64,000 bases of DNA from Heligmosomoides polygyrus polygyrus (Eukaryota; Nematoda; Chromadorea; Rhabditida; Heligmosomidae), in contig OX377203.1 of the NCBI GenBank assembly GCA_947396885.1, positions 4,712,001 through 4,776,000 of the forward strand. Direction: 5' to 3'. Under the pieces are notes generated by a model. The model was given only the letters and a program-made list of their open reading frames with translations, was not told the origin of the DNA and made no database searches. Positions within the stretch are counted from its first letter, which is position 1, and each line of letters opens with the position of its first letter. Position numbers and translations under genes: made by a program. Shown here piece by piece: positions 34,153 to 43,139 of the stretch.

Positions 34153-34205
34153 AAGTCCATAAATAGCACCCAGCCGCGCGCTTGACTCATCTCTCTCATT
34201 TTTCC
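34153..34205 (+). promoter_or_regulatory. candidate core promoter (TATA-like box)
   Basis: CCATAAATAGCACC at 34157-34170 resembles a TATA box. About 30 bp downstream lies a pyrimidine initiator-like stretch CATCTCTCTCATTTTTC. The GGCGCC minisatellite sits just upstream. A candidate polyadenylation signal AATAAA occurs at about 34540 (TTCAAATAAACATGG). There is no convincing coding frame between, so this may be an LTR remnant, a non-coding transcript or chance. Confidence 0.3.
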
Positions 34206-34584
34206 GTGTTTTGCTCTCGTCCGCGCATCCTCTTTTTCTCGTTACCTCGATAAACGGCCGAATACTAGTGTGTTCCTGCATTCGTAGGCGTGCACACTCG
34301 CCTTGGTACCTGCAGGAGACAGAACAGTCCAGGGGTACAGATCTGTACAGAAGTGCATCTAGTGCCTGTCCACAGAACTCTAGTGGTTACGAGTGCATGG
34401 CGCACTCCAAAAGAGTTAGAAGAGATTATATACCATCTTCACTTCAAACCGGATACTTTTTAGTTTGTAGACAGAAAATTTTATAAATGGGATGTATTTC
34501 TTGCGATTGTGCATGCATGTTAGATTCATTTAAAGTTCAAATAAACATGGCCCATTAAAGCCAATATTGTTTTTTCAACGAAAA
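34206..34584. other. unassigned DNA
   Basis: No coding frame with recognisable similarity. GAGTGCATGGCGCACTCC at about 34390 is a solo copy of the SINE 3' core. Confidence 0.35.
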
Positions 34585-34780
34585 TTTTGTCCATGTCGAG
34601 AATATGGGCAGCAATCTGGGATAGGAGCTCGCCAGCCAATCTTATTCATCCAGAACACCGAGAGAACAAAGCGATTTCGATGAGTGACACCGTCCATGCC
34701 CTCCACGCCCATTGGATGCGATCTAATTGGCTGGCGCGTTCCCACCTCACAGTGCTGTTCACATTCGCGACCAGGACCAA
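34585..34780. mobile_element. MITE, GTCGCGAA subfamily
   Basis: Left end GTCCATGTCGAGAATATGGG and right end CACATTCGCGACCAGGACCA are inverted partners, with the match reaching about 20 bp outside the GTCG core. The interior has GCCAGCCAATC and CTAATTGGCTGGCGCGTTC. About 190 bp. Confidence 0.85.
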
Positions 34781-34869
34781 AAATGTTTCTAAGGATTCGC
34801 CCTGGCAAAGCGCCTTGAGGCAAAAAAATTTTTTTGGTGTAACGACGATTTCCGGTCTTTACTTAAACA

Positions 34870-34925
34870 GAATGATAAAGGACGGCGTTAATCGATCGGT
34901 TTTTGGGATGCGCCACGCAGTTGAA
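34870..34925 (-). mobile_element. SINE 3'-end fragment
   Basis: ATGATAAAGGACGGCGTTAA followed by TTTTTGGGATGCGCCACGCA is the reverse complement of the SINE 3' end. The rest of the SINE is absent. Confidence 0.75.
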
Positions 34926-35260
34926 AAGCGAGACACTGTATAATCTTCGGCAAGATCTCAGATACTCATTAATCAGTTAATTAATCGATTAATTAATCGC
35001 AGTCATAGGTGCGCTGTAATCGAAAAATTTAAACCTTATAGTAGTAACAGAAATATAGTGCGTCTTGACCCTATTCATCGATTTATAATAGTAAAAAGCT
35101 GAAAGAAATATGGTTATTTAGCAGTTCTAGAACTTTTAGGTATCGATTTTGTATGATTTTCTAAAAATAATTAACTAGTAAAAGTGTTCAGATGAGTTCA
35201 CATAGCCTAAGAATCTGCGATTTGGGGTCAGTGTGAAGAGCATGGCGCATTCCGGAAGTT
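34926..35260. other. AT-rich DNA with TTAATTAAT repeats
   Basis: 34965-35000 carries repeated TTAATTAATCGATTAA. GAGCATGGCGCATTCC at 35239-35254 is another solo SINE core next to the following MITE. No gene. Confidence 0.45.
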
Positions 35261-35416
35261 CAGGGGTCGGATTCGTCAACAATCAAACCTGTGGGTATGA
35301 GGGGTAGAGATAAGATAAGAGTTAGGCAGAGGTCAGGTAAGAGGCAGAGACGCAGGCCTCGTCGTGGGTATTTCTACCTCTTATACCCACGGGTTAGTCG
35401 TTGATGAATCCGGCCC
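35261..35416. mobile_element. MITE with ~50-bp inverted repeats, AGGGGTCGGATTC type
   Basis: The left arm starts CAGGGGTCGGATTCGTCAAC. The right arm complement starts CAGGGCCGGATTCATCAACG. The arms match for about 50 bp (including GTGGGTAT and GGTAGA) around a core of about 50 bp. Total 156 bp. Another outward end of the same type lies at 35990-36021, and a diverged one at 54943. Confidence 0.8.
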
Positions 35417-35592
35417 TGGGTATACAAGGCGAGGTATAGAGTTTAGAGGTACCCACGATAAGGTATTCATTATGAACCTTACCCGCCACGTCGTGAGCAT
35501 ACCGGCCGGGTAAAGAATACTCGACGATCGTTGTGGGTACATCCGCGTACCCGCGGGGATTTCGCGCCCCATTGACAAAATGGCGCTCCAGT
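35398..35592. repeat. dispersed repeat shared with 54942-55130
   Basis: Aligns with 54942-55130 over about 190 bp, including GTTGATGAATCCGGCCCTGG against GCGCCGGATTCATCAAGG, GAACCTTACCCGCCACGTCG against GAACCTTACCCGCCACATCG, and GGTACATCCGCGTACC in both. Overlaps the right end of the preceding MITE. Confidence 0.8.
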
Positions 35593-35620
35593 GAGATTGG
35601 CTGTCCTCGCAGTAGGCTTA

Positions 35621-35855
35621 GGGCCTGTTCATACTTCGCGACAAGAGCGACTCGTCGCCCGTGCAAAACATGCATATCGATTAAAACCGAGCGAGCGCCA
35701 CCGAAAAGTGTTGGTACTCGAGCGCCGGCCAGCGCTGTCGCTCAAGTCGCTCTTGTCGCTCTAGTCGCTCCAGTCGCTGCTGTCGCCTGTTCATACTTCC
35801 GCGCGCTGCTCTCTCGTCGCTCTTGTCGCTGCTGTCGCGAAGTATGAACATGCCC
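35621..35855. mobile_element. PIF/Harbinger-like MITE
   Basis: 235 bp. The ends GGGCCTGTTCATACTTCGCG and its inverted partner (CGCGAAGTATGAACATGCCC) extend into GACAAGAGCGAC-type repeats. It is flanked by TTA on both sides (35618-35620 and 35856-35858). A GGGCC start with a TTA duplication is typical of PIF/Harbinger-derived MITEs; the assignment is inferred. The interior is built of repeated GTCGCTCTTGTCGCT units. Confidence 0.8.
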
Positions 35856-36022
35856 TTAGTTCTACCATACCCTCGATTCGTTTCATGAATACGAATCGTA
35901 CCCACTACCAACTTCGTATAGTGGGTACGCTTCCCTTACGGTATCTATACCTCTATACCCACTGCTCTGCCTTACGGTATCTATACCTACATATACCCAT
36001 TGCTTGATGAATCCGACCCCTG
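35856..36022. repeat. remainder of AGGGGTCGG-type repeat
   Basis: Contains two direct copies of CCTTACGGTATCTATACCT and ends TGATGAATCCGACCCCTGG at 36004-36022, the inverted counterpart of 35261. 35261-36022 can be read as one 762-bp composite with inner insertions. Confidence 0.65.
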
Positions 36023-36924
36023 GCAGACGTCGACTATCATTCACTCTGTTAGCTTGTCGTTTCATTTCGGATTCTGAAGGACTTGACAATAATATCCGGC
36101 TTTTTAACCCAGCCCACACCTTCCCACACCCAATCTCCTCCGGCCCAGCTGAGCAGCTTCACAGAACGGGCTGCCCTATCCGGCCACTGGCTGCTGGCCC
36201 TTCGACCGTCCGCCTCCTCGCTCTCCTCCTGCTGCTGCCGCTGCTGCTGCTCGTCGTCTTGTCGCTGTTGTTTTCGGTCCGAAGCCGGGATCCAGAGCCC
36301 GGGGCCTCAAGAGAGTGTGTGTGTGTGTGTGTGCTTGCCCTTGTGTCATACGATGGCTGCTGCTGCTGCTTCTCGTCGTCGTCGTCGTCCTCGTCGTAGT
36401 GGGTGTTTCAGAGTTCATTAGGCGTATTGGCCCGTGCCCCCGTCGGCGTGCACCTCCCGGCTCGTCGCGCTGTCTCGTCCCGGCTGTGTGTCCGCCCCGA
36501 CCGACCCTCTGCTGTTCAATAAGGTTGTGAATTAGTGATGGATTGACGCTGAATACGAAACGCCGCCGCCATATGCGTGCAGGCGGGCGGCGAATAGAAG
36601 AAAGAAGAACAAGAAGCGCACTCGCACACATCGTTGCGTTTCCTCGCCCGTCTGAATCGAACATCACCTTCTGGACGCGATCCCTAGGATTTGGCCGAGA
36701 TTATTCATCATCGCCTGCCTATGAAGAATGCTTGAATTCGCCTCGCTGAAGTGACATCCGCAAGCTCCAAGGGAAGTGAGGACTTAACAAAGTATAAACC
36801 CCGGCCGACATAAAAGCTGCTATTTTTAGAAGCTATTTCTCACCGGAAGAATAATTGCGTTTTCTCCTATTTTTAATGGGCCATTAGATTTTCAAAAAAA
36901 AAACTCAAAAACTACTCAGAGTTA
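36023..36924. other. GC-rich DNA with triplet and GT microsatellites
   Basis: CTGCTG and TCGTCG runs occur at 36218-36255 and 36357-36400, and a GT run at 36315-36332. Frames are open on both strands because of these triplet runs. No gene called. 36780-36924 is AT-rich. Confidence 0.5.
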
Positions 36925-37036
36925 TTAGGTGGCAAAAAAGTCTCTTCACACTTCGAAAAGCTTTTTTGACTGTTCTCCTTGTAAACACACTAGCCAGTAC
37001 TGATCGCTGATTTCATAATCCTAGTCAGGACCCTTC

Positions 37037-38414
37037 TTGTACTTCGTTATCTACCATCCAGTCTTCCGAACTCAATGCCAAATCTACCTCATGGCCATTT
37101 TCGGCAAGGCATTCTTCATGAATTCATCTACAGCATGTCAGGCAGCTGACCAAATTAACCATACATATGGCTTGCGATCTACTACTCATCGCACCTGTTA
37201 TGAATGGTTCGGAAAGTTTTTAAAGGGAGATTATCCACTCGAGGACAAAACAAAGTCAGGAAGGCCAACGGAATTGGGCGACACTGATTTACTCCATCTT
37301 CTTCGTGCCGACAGCAGGCAGACGACACGTCAACTGGCAGCGAAGCTCGAAATGTCTCATAGGATAGTGGGAATCCATCTGAAGAGTCTTGGCATGGCAT
37401 GGAAATTTGGAGCTTGCACTCCACATGCCCTGTCAGACACTCACAAAGGTCAACGGCTCTCCATCGCTGCTTCTGTTCTGTCCAGATAAGGATAAGGATA
37501 AGGATAAAGGACGGCGCTCCTCAATCCCCTCTGGGATGCGCCAGCGTATTCTACTTCTACGGGATGTCGTGGAGGCGACATGAATGTGTATTTGGCCATA
37601 CAATGACCTGCGGTGGCCAGCCGATGAACAAGTCAGCGCTTTATCCTCCCCAGACAAGTCTGGTACCAATTCACCGACCCCGGAGGGATGGAAGGCTTGG
37701 TTGGCCTGGGCGGCAAATCCGAACCAGGAACCTGGTATCGGGTGCACGAGACAGTCGCGCCTCCTCCGACTGCGCTACACGCGCCCTCTGTCCAGATACG
37801 AGAGAAAATCGTTTCTGCCACGGATTGTGACAGGCGATTAGTCCTGGGTGCTGTGTGCCAACTTCCGAAGAAAAAGACAATGGGAGCAAAAAGGAGAGGG
37901 CCCTAAGCCTGATCTCATGCCCAAAGCTCACGAAAGGAAGATTCTCTTGAGTGCTTGGTGGGATGTCAGAGCAGTGATTTACTGGAAAACTCTCAGAAGT
38001 GGAGAGACACCTACTGCTTCCACATACAGTGGCCAACTCCACAAAGTCGCCGCAGCTCTTCAAGAAAAGTGGCCTGAGAAGTCAAAGGTGGTGATCCTAC
38101 ATGACAATGCAAAGCCACATGTTGCAGGACTCACAAGAGGAACAATAAGGCAGCAGGGCTGGGAGGTAATGCCACCGTATGGCTCTGACCTCGCCCCTAC
38201 CGACTACCATCTCTTCCCTGCTCTCAAGCAAGAAATTGGAGAGAAATATTTCGAAACGGATGAAGACCTCAAAAATTGGATTCAGCGATGGTTCCACTCC
38301 AAAACTGCTGTCTTTTAAGCGAGAGGAATTAGAAAAGTACCCAGTCTTTGGAGAAGTGTAGTGGAACAAAGTGGAGTTTATCTCAATCGATTTGACTTTG
38401 TAGTTGTGAAGTAA
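37037..38414 (+). pseudogene. mariner transposase with SINE insertion and two stops
   Basis: The first segment, to 37488, shows the N-terminal DNA-binding region (CYEWFGKFLKGDYPLEDKTK, TRQLAAKLEMSH, SLGMAWKFGACTPHAL). After the SINE the frame resumes with KSFLPRIVTGD (Asp 1), then a TAG at 37839-37841, then SWVLCANFRRKRQWEQKGEG, VVILHDNAKPH (Asp 2) and GSDLAPTDYHLF (Asp 3), then a TAA at 38316-38318, and in the same frame ARGIRKVPSLWRSVVEQSGV to a final stop at 38412-38414. SINE plus one duplication is 310 bp, and the downstream frame matches the upstream one once 310 bp are removed. Only two nonsense codons and the SINE therefore break it. All three catalytic Asp codons remain. Protein inactive as it stands. 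Confidence 0.9.
37477..37798 (-). mobile_element. tRNA-derived SINE with 12-bp duplication, inside mariner
   Basis: The SINE body 37489-37786 is in minus orientation, flanked by TCTGTCCAGATA at 37477-37488 and 37787-37798, a perfect 12-bp target-site duplication. The tail shows GGATAAGGATAAGGATAAAG (variable TTTATCC repeats) and the head is complete. It disrupts the mariner transposase between the DNA-binding and catalytic regions. Confidence 0.96.
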
Positions 38415-38452
38415 TAATTCTTTGAAAAAAGTGAAGTCTTTTTTCAGCCTAA

Positions 38453-38616
38453 TATGTGTAAGCATTTGAAACAGGCAGCTGCAGCTGCGTTTCAGCGAAC
38501 TTCGTCGGACATGTGCAAAAGGTGTGTAGTCACGGACTTTTTTGTACTTGAAGGAGACACCACCACCACCACAACTATCTGGAGGACGAAATCGCTCCCC
38601 GTAAAACTCTGAGCCC
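38453..38616. other. short unassigned DNA between mariner and SINE
   Basis: Contains CAGCTGCAGCTGCG and CACCACCACCACCAC. Nothing recognised. Confidence 0.35.
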
Positions 38617-38929
38617 TTATTATACGCTGATACGTTGGGCGCGTGTAGCGCAGTCGGAGGAGGCGTCGACTGTCGCGTGCACCCGATACCAGGTTCCTGG
38701 TTCGGATTTCCCGCCCAGGCCAACCAAGCCTCCCATCCCTCCGGGGTCCGTGAATTGGTACCAGACTTGTCTGGGAAGGATAAATCGCTCTCTTGTTCAT
38801 CGGCCGGCCACCGCAAGTCATTGTATGGCAAAATACGCATTCATGTCGCCTCCACGCCTCGAAGTAGAATGCGTGGCGCATCCCAAAAGGGATTGAGTAA
38901 CGCCGTCCTTTATCCTTTATTATACGCTG
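38617..38929 (+). mobile_element. tRNA-derived SINE, reference-quality copy with 13-bp duplication
   Basis: TTATTATACGCTG occurs at 38617-38629 and 38917-38929. The body 38630-38916 has a tRNA-like head: GGGCGCGTGTAGCGCAGTCG carrying box A, CCAGGTTCCTGGTTCGGATT carrying box B, closed by CCCGCCC, which can pair with GGGCG like an acceptor stem. The middle carries GGTACCAGACTTGTCTGGGA (with a small palindrome) and CACCGCAAGTCATTGTATGG. The 3' module is GTAGAATGCGTGGCGCATCC, then GGGATTGAGTAACGCCG and the TTTATCC tail. Non-coding, presumably Pol III transcribed. Confidence 0.95.
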
Positions 38930-39250
38930 GAGCGCAATAGGAGGAGGAGCGGGGTAGACATTGGGTCCGACAGCGACACGGATAGTTCGGATCCGTCGTC
39001 TTTTTCAAACCCTGGTTTAAAGTATTGTGCAAGTAATAAGATTTTTGAGAAGCCTGGATCTTGGGGTGATTCAGGTTGGAGTGAGAGTTTCACCCGACCG
39101 GATTTTCGGAGAATTCAGATAACTGATTTTTCGCAGAAATCTGACATCCTATCCGATTCGCGAATCTGATCTGAGATCCGAAATCTGAGATGTTATTTGG
39201 ATCGTTTGGACATTCTTGTTGTTAAAGCTGCTCTGAATCTGAACCATACT
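38930..39250. other. unassigned DNA with GATCTGA/AATCTGA repeats
   Basis: 39130-39215 holds diverged GAATCTGATCTGAGATCCG-type repeats. No gene. Confidence 0.4.
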
Positions 39251-39566
39251 AAACTCAGATAAACGGTAAAGGATAAAGGACGGCGTTACTCAATCCCTTT
39301 TAGGATGCGCCACGCATTCTACTTCTACGGGATGTCGTGGAGGCGACATGAATGCGTATTTGGCCATAGAATGACTTGCGGTGGCCAGCCGATGAACAAG
39401 TCAGCGCTCTATCCCTCCCAGACAAGTCTGGTATCAATTCACCGACCCCGTAGGGATGAAAGACTTGGTTGGCCTGGGCGGGAAATCCGAACCAGGAACC
39501 TAGTATCGGGTGCACGCGACAGCCGGCGCCTCCTCCGACTGCGCTACACGCGCCCCAAACTCCGAT
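39251..39566 (-). mobile_element. tRNA-derived SINE with ~10-bp duplication
   Basis: The body of about 39261-39556 is in minus orientation and close to full length. AAACTCAGAT at 39251-39260 and AAACTCCGAT at 39557-39566 are a likely duplication with one mismatch. Confidence 0.92.
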
Positions 39567-40170
39567 GCTTCTCAAAAATGCCACTACTCGCACAACTCTT
39601 TTAACCGGGTTTGAGAAAAGAAATTTCTGGCTCTACATAGGTGCCTGAGTTTCCATTTGGCCACCTCTTATGCCAGTGTTGCGTTGGGTATTTCGTTTGC
39701 TTCTACAATACCAAATACCAGTCTCTGAGAAAACGGCGGCTCGGAACGTGTTTTCGATGACATCTTCAACTTTCTGGACAGCTCTCTCAATAATTTTTGC
39801 ACTTAGGCTTCGCTTTTTGCTGAGTCAGAGTATCCAAGGACCTTCTCATCTCATGTGGCCGTGTGAGGTGGAGCAGTTGCGAAATTCTGTAGATTCGTCG
39901 AACGTAGGATGACTACTCATGCACCGAAATGAGTCGCCTTCTCCAGAAACAATTCATAGGCTTTCAGAGCTTATTCCAGATCGAATAGGTATGTCTCGGA
40001 CTTCCTAAGATATTTCAAGACTTCTCCTTCTCCTACCTTTGGAACTCCATAGCAATGGGCCAGATCCTCGCTGAGAAATGTGCGGCTCATTGGTCAACCA
40101 AGCGTTGTTGAAATCATCGAAAAAAAACGATCGAATTCAGTTGTTTTAAGCCTCAAGTGGCTGTTCTCGA
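39567..40170. other. unassigned DNA
   Basis: No gene recognised. Frames are short and have no known motif. Confidence 0.35.
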
Positions 40171-40180
40171 GGTTATAAGC

Positions 40181-40463
40181 TCTCATGACGACGTTTTGTA
40201 GTGATCAAAACTCTAGCGCCAGGCGGGACTCGAACCTGTACCTCCTGCTGTCCTGGAGGAAGGCTTTACGCCACTACACCACCTGCACATGCACACCCCG
40301 TGGCACCGATCACCACTCAGCCCCGGAGGTGTGGGCGTTGCGTTCGATCAAACAGCGTCGATGGTGTAATGGCGTAGAGCATTCCCGTCCGGTCAGCAGG
40401 GGGTGGAGGTTCGAGTCCCGCCTGGCGCTAGACTTTTGATCGCTGCAAAACATCGTTGTGAGA
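40181..40463. mobile_element. foldback element built from two inverted tRNA-like sequences
   Basis: The outer 57-bp arms 40181-40237 and 40407-40463 are inverted partners with few mismatches (GATCAAAACTCTAGCGCCAG against CTGGCGCTAGACTTTTGATC). Weaker inverted similarity continues inward to about 40292 and 40358, leaving a loop of about 65 bp. Each arm contains a tRNA-like sequence: on plus, GATGGTGTAATGGCGTAGAG (box A-like) and GGTTCGAGTCC (exact box B consensus) at 40361-40432, with a possible 7-bp acceptor stem (AGCGTCG with TGGCGCT). The minus copy is 40212-40290. The T stem has mismatches, so I do not call functional tRNAs. It could be an inverted SINE dimer or a MITE that captured a tRNA. 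Confidence 0.75.
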
Positions 40464-40555
40464 ATTGAAAAAGTACTACAATAAACAGCCTTTTAAAAAA
40501 ATAGAGCGGTAAAGTAAGAAATTTCAAATATTATAAAATGAATGGTAAAGAAGGA

Positions 40556-40798
40556 CGCGTGTAGCGCAGTCGAAAGAGGTGCCGACTGTCGCGTGGACCC
40601 GATACCAGGTTCCTGGTTCGGATTTCCCGCCCAGGCCAACTAAGCCTTCCATCCCGCCGGGTTGATAGAAGGCTTGGCTGGGAAGGATAATGCCCTGACT
40701 TGTTCATCGGCTGACCAGCACAAGTCATTGTACGGCCAAAGACGGATTCAAATCGCCTCCACGACATCCCGCAGAAGTAGAATGCATGGCGCACTCCG
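40556..40798 (+). mobile_element. tRNA-derived SINE with internal deletion
   Basis: The head GCGTGTAGCGCAGTCGAAAG and box B region CCAGGTTCCTGGTTCGGATT are intact. The body lacks the GGTACCAGACTTGTC segment and instead reads TTGATAGAAGGCTTGGCTGG. The 3' module GTAGAATGCATGGCGCACTC ends the copy without TTTATCC. Confidence 0.9.
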
Positions 40799-41120
40799 GA
40801 TGAACTGCCTAAAGCGCGCTGGTGTAATGCTAGCGTTTATGTACCCTTTCGAGGAACAACACCAAGAAATACTTCAAACGTTTCCCAGAAGTCCTAGACA
40901 TATATGCCTGGGTGCGAAATCGAACCAAAAGCGATCGATTCCGTGCACATTGTCACGGCGCCGTCTGTCAGTGCGCTATCACACACTCTTCGGTGTTGGT
41001 CTGGTTTTTTTTTTGGAAATGCTCCCTAAAAGCACATTCAAGACGCCTTGCTATTCTAGGTGCTAGCGAAGTGCGTGGCACAATCCGAATCAGTTTCATC
41101 GATCCATGACATTCCTTTAC

Positions 41121-41309
41121 GGTGCTTATTGGATTTTTGCCCGACCTGGCTAGGTAACGCGCTTCAGTTCTAGCAGGTGTCAAAGCGGATGCAGATGTTA
41201 GTGCTAGATAATCAGCGGTGCATGAAGGAAACAGGAGAAGTGCTTGAGTGACCAGCTTCTTCCTTGCCACGCCCCTCGCATCTGGCTGGGCAAAAATCCA
41301 ATAAGTACC
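41121..41309. mobile_element. MITE, GGTACTTATTGG type
   Basis: 189 bp. The left end GGTGCTTATTGGATTTTTGC continues CC, and the right end is its inverted partner with one difference in 22 bp (GGTACTTATTGG start). The second arm continues GGCTGG against CCTGGC-like sequence. The interior is non-coding. Target duplication unresolved. Unrelated to the GTCG-TGTGG superfamily. Confidence 0.8.
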
Positions 41310-42185
41310 TATTTTCACCATGAACCATTTCTTTGTCGCTCGTGTTTGTTTATTCGCCTCGTTATCGATCTATATTGATCTTTGGTGCTGTGTATTGACC
41401 TTCTCCGTTTCAGAATCATCACGGCCGTGCAGCGGGCCTCTCAAAATCGCCGGCCAAGCAGGCGGGCGAGCGTTGTCGATTCTCCTAAGCCGTCACAGCC
41501 TCGCGATTTTTTCCGCCATTTCGCCATCTGTTGGCCAGACGACTCCATTATACTGCCGACTTACCTGATGAATTTCCCATCGTCGACGACGAACCGCACA
41601 CCCGTCGTCGCTCTCTTCACGCCGCCGCCGTCATTTCGATCCGGTTTTTCTTGGCGCTTTGCTTTGAATTCAGACATTAACGCTGGCACTTAGCGGTAGC
41701 GTTCCTCAGAGATGGTTTGGTGGCTGGGCATAGTGGGGCTAATTGGGAGAAAAATACTTTTTTTCGTGATATTTACGAAAAATTAACATCTTCAAATAAA
41801 AATTTGCGACAGAAAATAAGTCAGATCTCCTTCAGAGGATTCTGCAGCTCTATGAGGTCTAATATGAATGTAAGACGTTAATATGGGATTCTGATTCGAG
41901 CCATGAATCAGCCAGAATCTCTTGCGGTTCGATAAGTGCCCAATATCTGCAGGAAGTAGAGTGCATGGCGCATTCTAATAGAGTGACCCTTCTCCTCAGT
42001 ACTCTTCCGTTGTTCTGTATTTTAAAAAACTGCTTGTTTTCGCTTCTGTTCCTTTCAGTGGAATTATGGATGTCAAAAAAATCCTTTCTTCAATTTTGGA
42101 ATTTTTAAAAAAATTTTTATGAATTATTTTTTTAATGAAAACATAATAAAACAGCGAAAAATGTAATGAAACTCTAAAGCCTTTT
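41310..42185. other. unassigned DNA
   Basis: 41400-41690 is GC-richer with CGCCGCCG and TCGTCG motifs. 41955-41970 has AGTGCATGGCGCATTC, a solo SINE core. 42085-42160 is AT-rich. No gene called. Confidence 0.4.
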
Positions 42186-42480
42186 ATTGCTCCACCTACC
42201 ACCTGTCCTCATCGTTGACATTCATTGAGTTGCACGAGCGGGCGCCTCCAGCGTCTCCATTCGTCCCTGTCGCGTGCCAAAGTGCTCCAGTGGATCGGTT
42301 GACATATCGTTCGTCCAGGACTTTCATGAGAAGGTCCGACGAGCGCGTTGGTGGGCGTCCTGGTGTCCTCTTGACATCTACCGGAATCCTGTCGGTGATG
42401 GCTCGCGTCCAGCGGGTGTCTGCGTAGCGCATTGCATGGCTGGCCCACCTAATTTTGGACGACTTGACACATGTTAGAAC
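42186..42480 (-). pseudogene. 3' fragment of an RTE LINE
   Basis: The minus strand reads [20 protein letters not shown] and then [11 protein letters not shown], ending in [15 protein letters not shown]. This is the C-terminal end of the RTE protein at 49.7 kb ([27 protein letters not shown]) with frameshift and substitutions. DNA similarity begins at CAAGTCGTCCAAAATTAGGT (complement, about 42463) and ends near the 3' end. 5' truncated to about 290 bp. Confidence 0.88.
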
Positions 42481-42552
42481 TCCAGAGATCTTCTTCTTTC
42501 CAATATACAGAATTTGTTAGAGATGCCATAACACCTACAAAATTTGTTGGAA

Positions 42553-42800
42553 CAAGTAGCGCAGTGGATAGATGGCGTCCAGTCGCGCATGTCTCCCCAA
42601 ATCGATTCGGGGTTCGATTCCACGCCCAGGTCAACTACGATTTTAGCTGTTGTAGCGCTGCCGAACGCTTCTTGGACGAATATGGCGCTGCTATTTCCCC
42701 CAGATTGCAACTGAGAGTCTTTCTTCAACCCATGTAATCTACCTAAAGTGCATCTGCAACATCCCGTGGATGTACAATGCGTGACGCATCCTCGACAACA
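42553..42800 (+). mobile_element. tRNA-derived SINE, different head, shared tail
   Basis: The head ACAAGTAGCGCAGTGGATAG and GGGGTTCGATTCCACGCCCA resembles a tRNA more closely than the main SINE family does. The 3' part CAACATCCCGTGGATGTACA and ATGCGTGACGCATCC is the common 3' module. No TTTATCC tail. Confidence 0.75.
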
Positions 42801-43130
42801 CGACGCGCCGCTGTAGCCCGTTAGTCCTTGGACATCGGCTGATGCAATTCTCGTCACGTGCTATGCGCTCTTTCCCCTTGTGTTTCGAGTTCAACAGCAA
42901 ATTCAATAACGTCCCTCGCTGAGTCAGGTCGTTATCGGTGGTTTGGTCTCGAATGCCTTCTCCTTATTTCGTTTTTTTTGCTCTTTTTGATCATTTTCCC
43001 CATAAAAACAAATCACTGCTCCAGGCAGGGATGAAGCATATATGAGGAAAAAATACAACGCCGGGAAGCCGTACAATTGGCTAAAATTCGTTGAAGAACG
43101 TCTTGTAAGAATTTACAGTTTTTATAACTA
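42801..43130. other. unassigned DNA
   Basis: No gene recognised. A T-rich run lies at 42970-42990. Confidence 0.35.
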
Positions 43131-43139
43131 GTTCGTTAA

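Larger units (their letters stand above)
36925..38452 (+). mobile_element. mariner-family transposon interrupted by a SINE
   Basis: Terminal repeats begin TTAGGTGGCAAAAAAGTC on the left, with the right complement TTAGGCTGAAAAAAGACTTC. Flanking TA lies at 36923-36924 and 38453-38454. Length is 1,528 bp, or 1,218 bp without the SINE and its extra duplication, normal for mariner. It is a different subfamily from the 24-kb element: the ends and protein differ clearly. Confidence 0.9.

Noticed and set aside
34153..34545. LTR retrotransposon remnant
   Set aside because: TATA-like box and AATAAA are present, but I could not find paired TG..CA ends, a primer-binding site or a second LTR.
36083..36667. 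Overlapping frames of 110-163 codons on both strands
   Set aside because: Driven by CTG, TCG and GT microsatellites that lack stops on either strand.
38637..38712. Functional tRNA gene at the SINE head
   Set aside because: Same head occurs in about a dozen SINE copies with a conserved body and tail; the box A to box B region lacks a proper anticodon arm.
40361..40432. Functional tRNA gene
   Set aside because: Box A, box B and an acceptor stem are plausible, but the T stem has two mismatches and the anticodon arm does not form a normal 5-bp stem with a 7-base loop.
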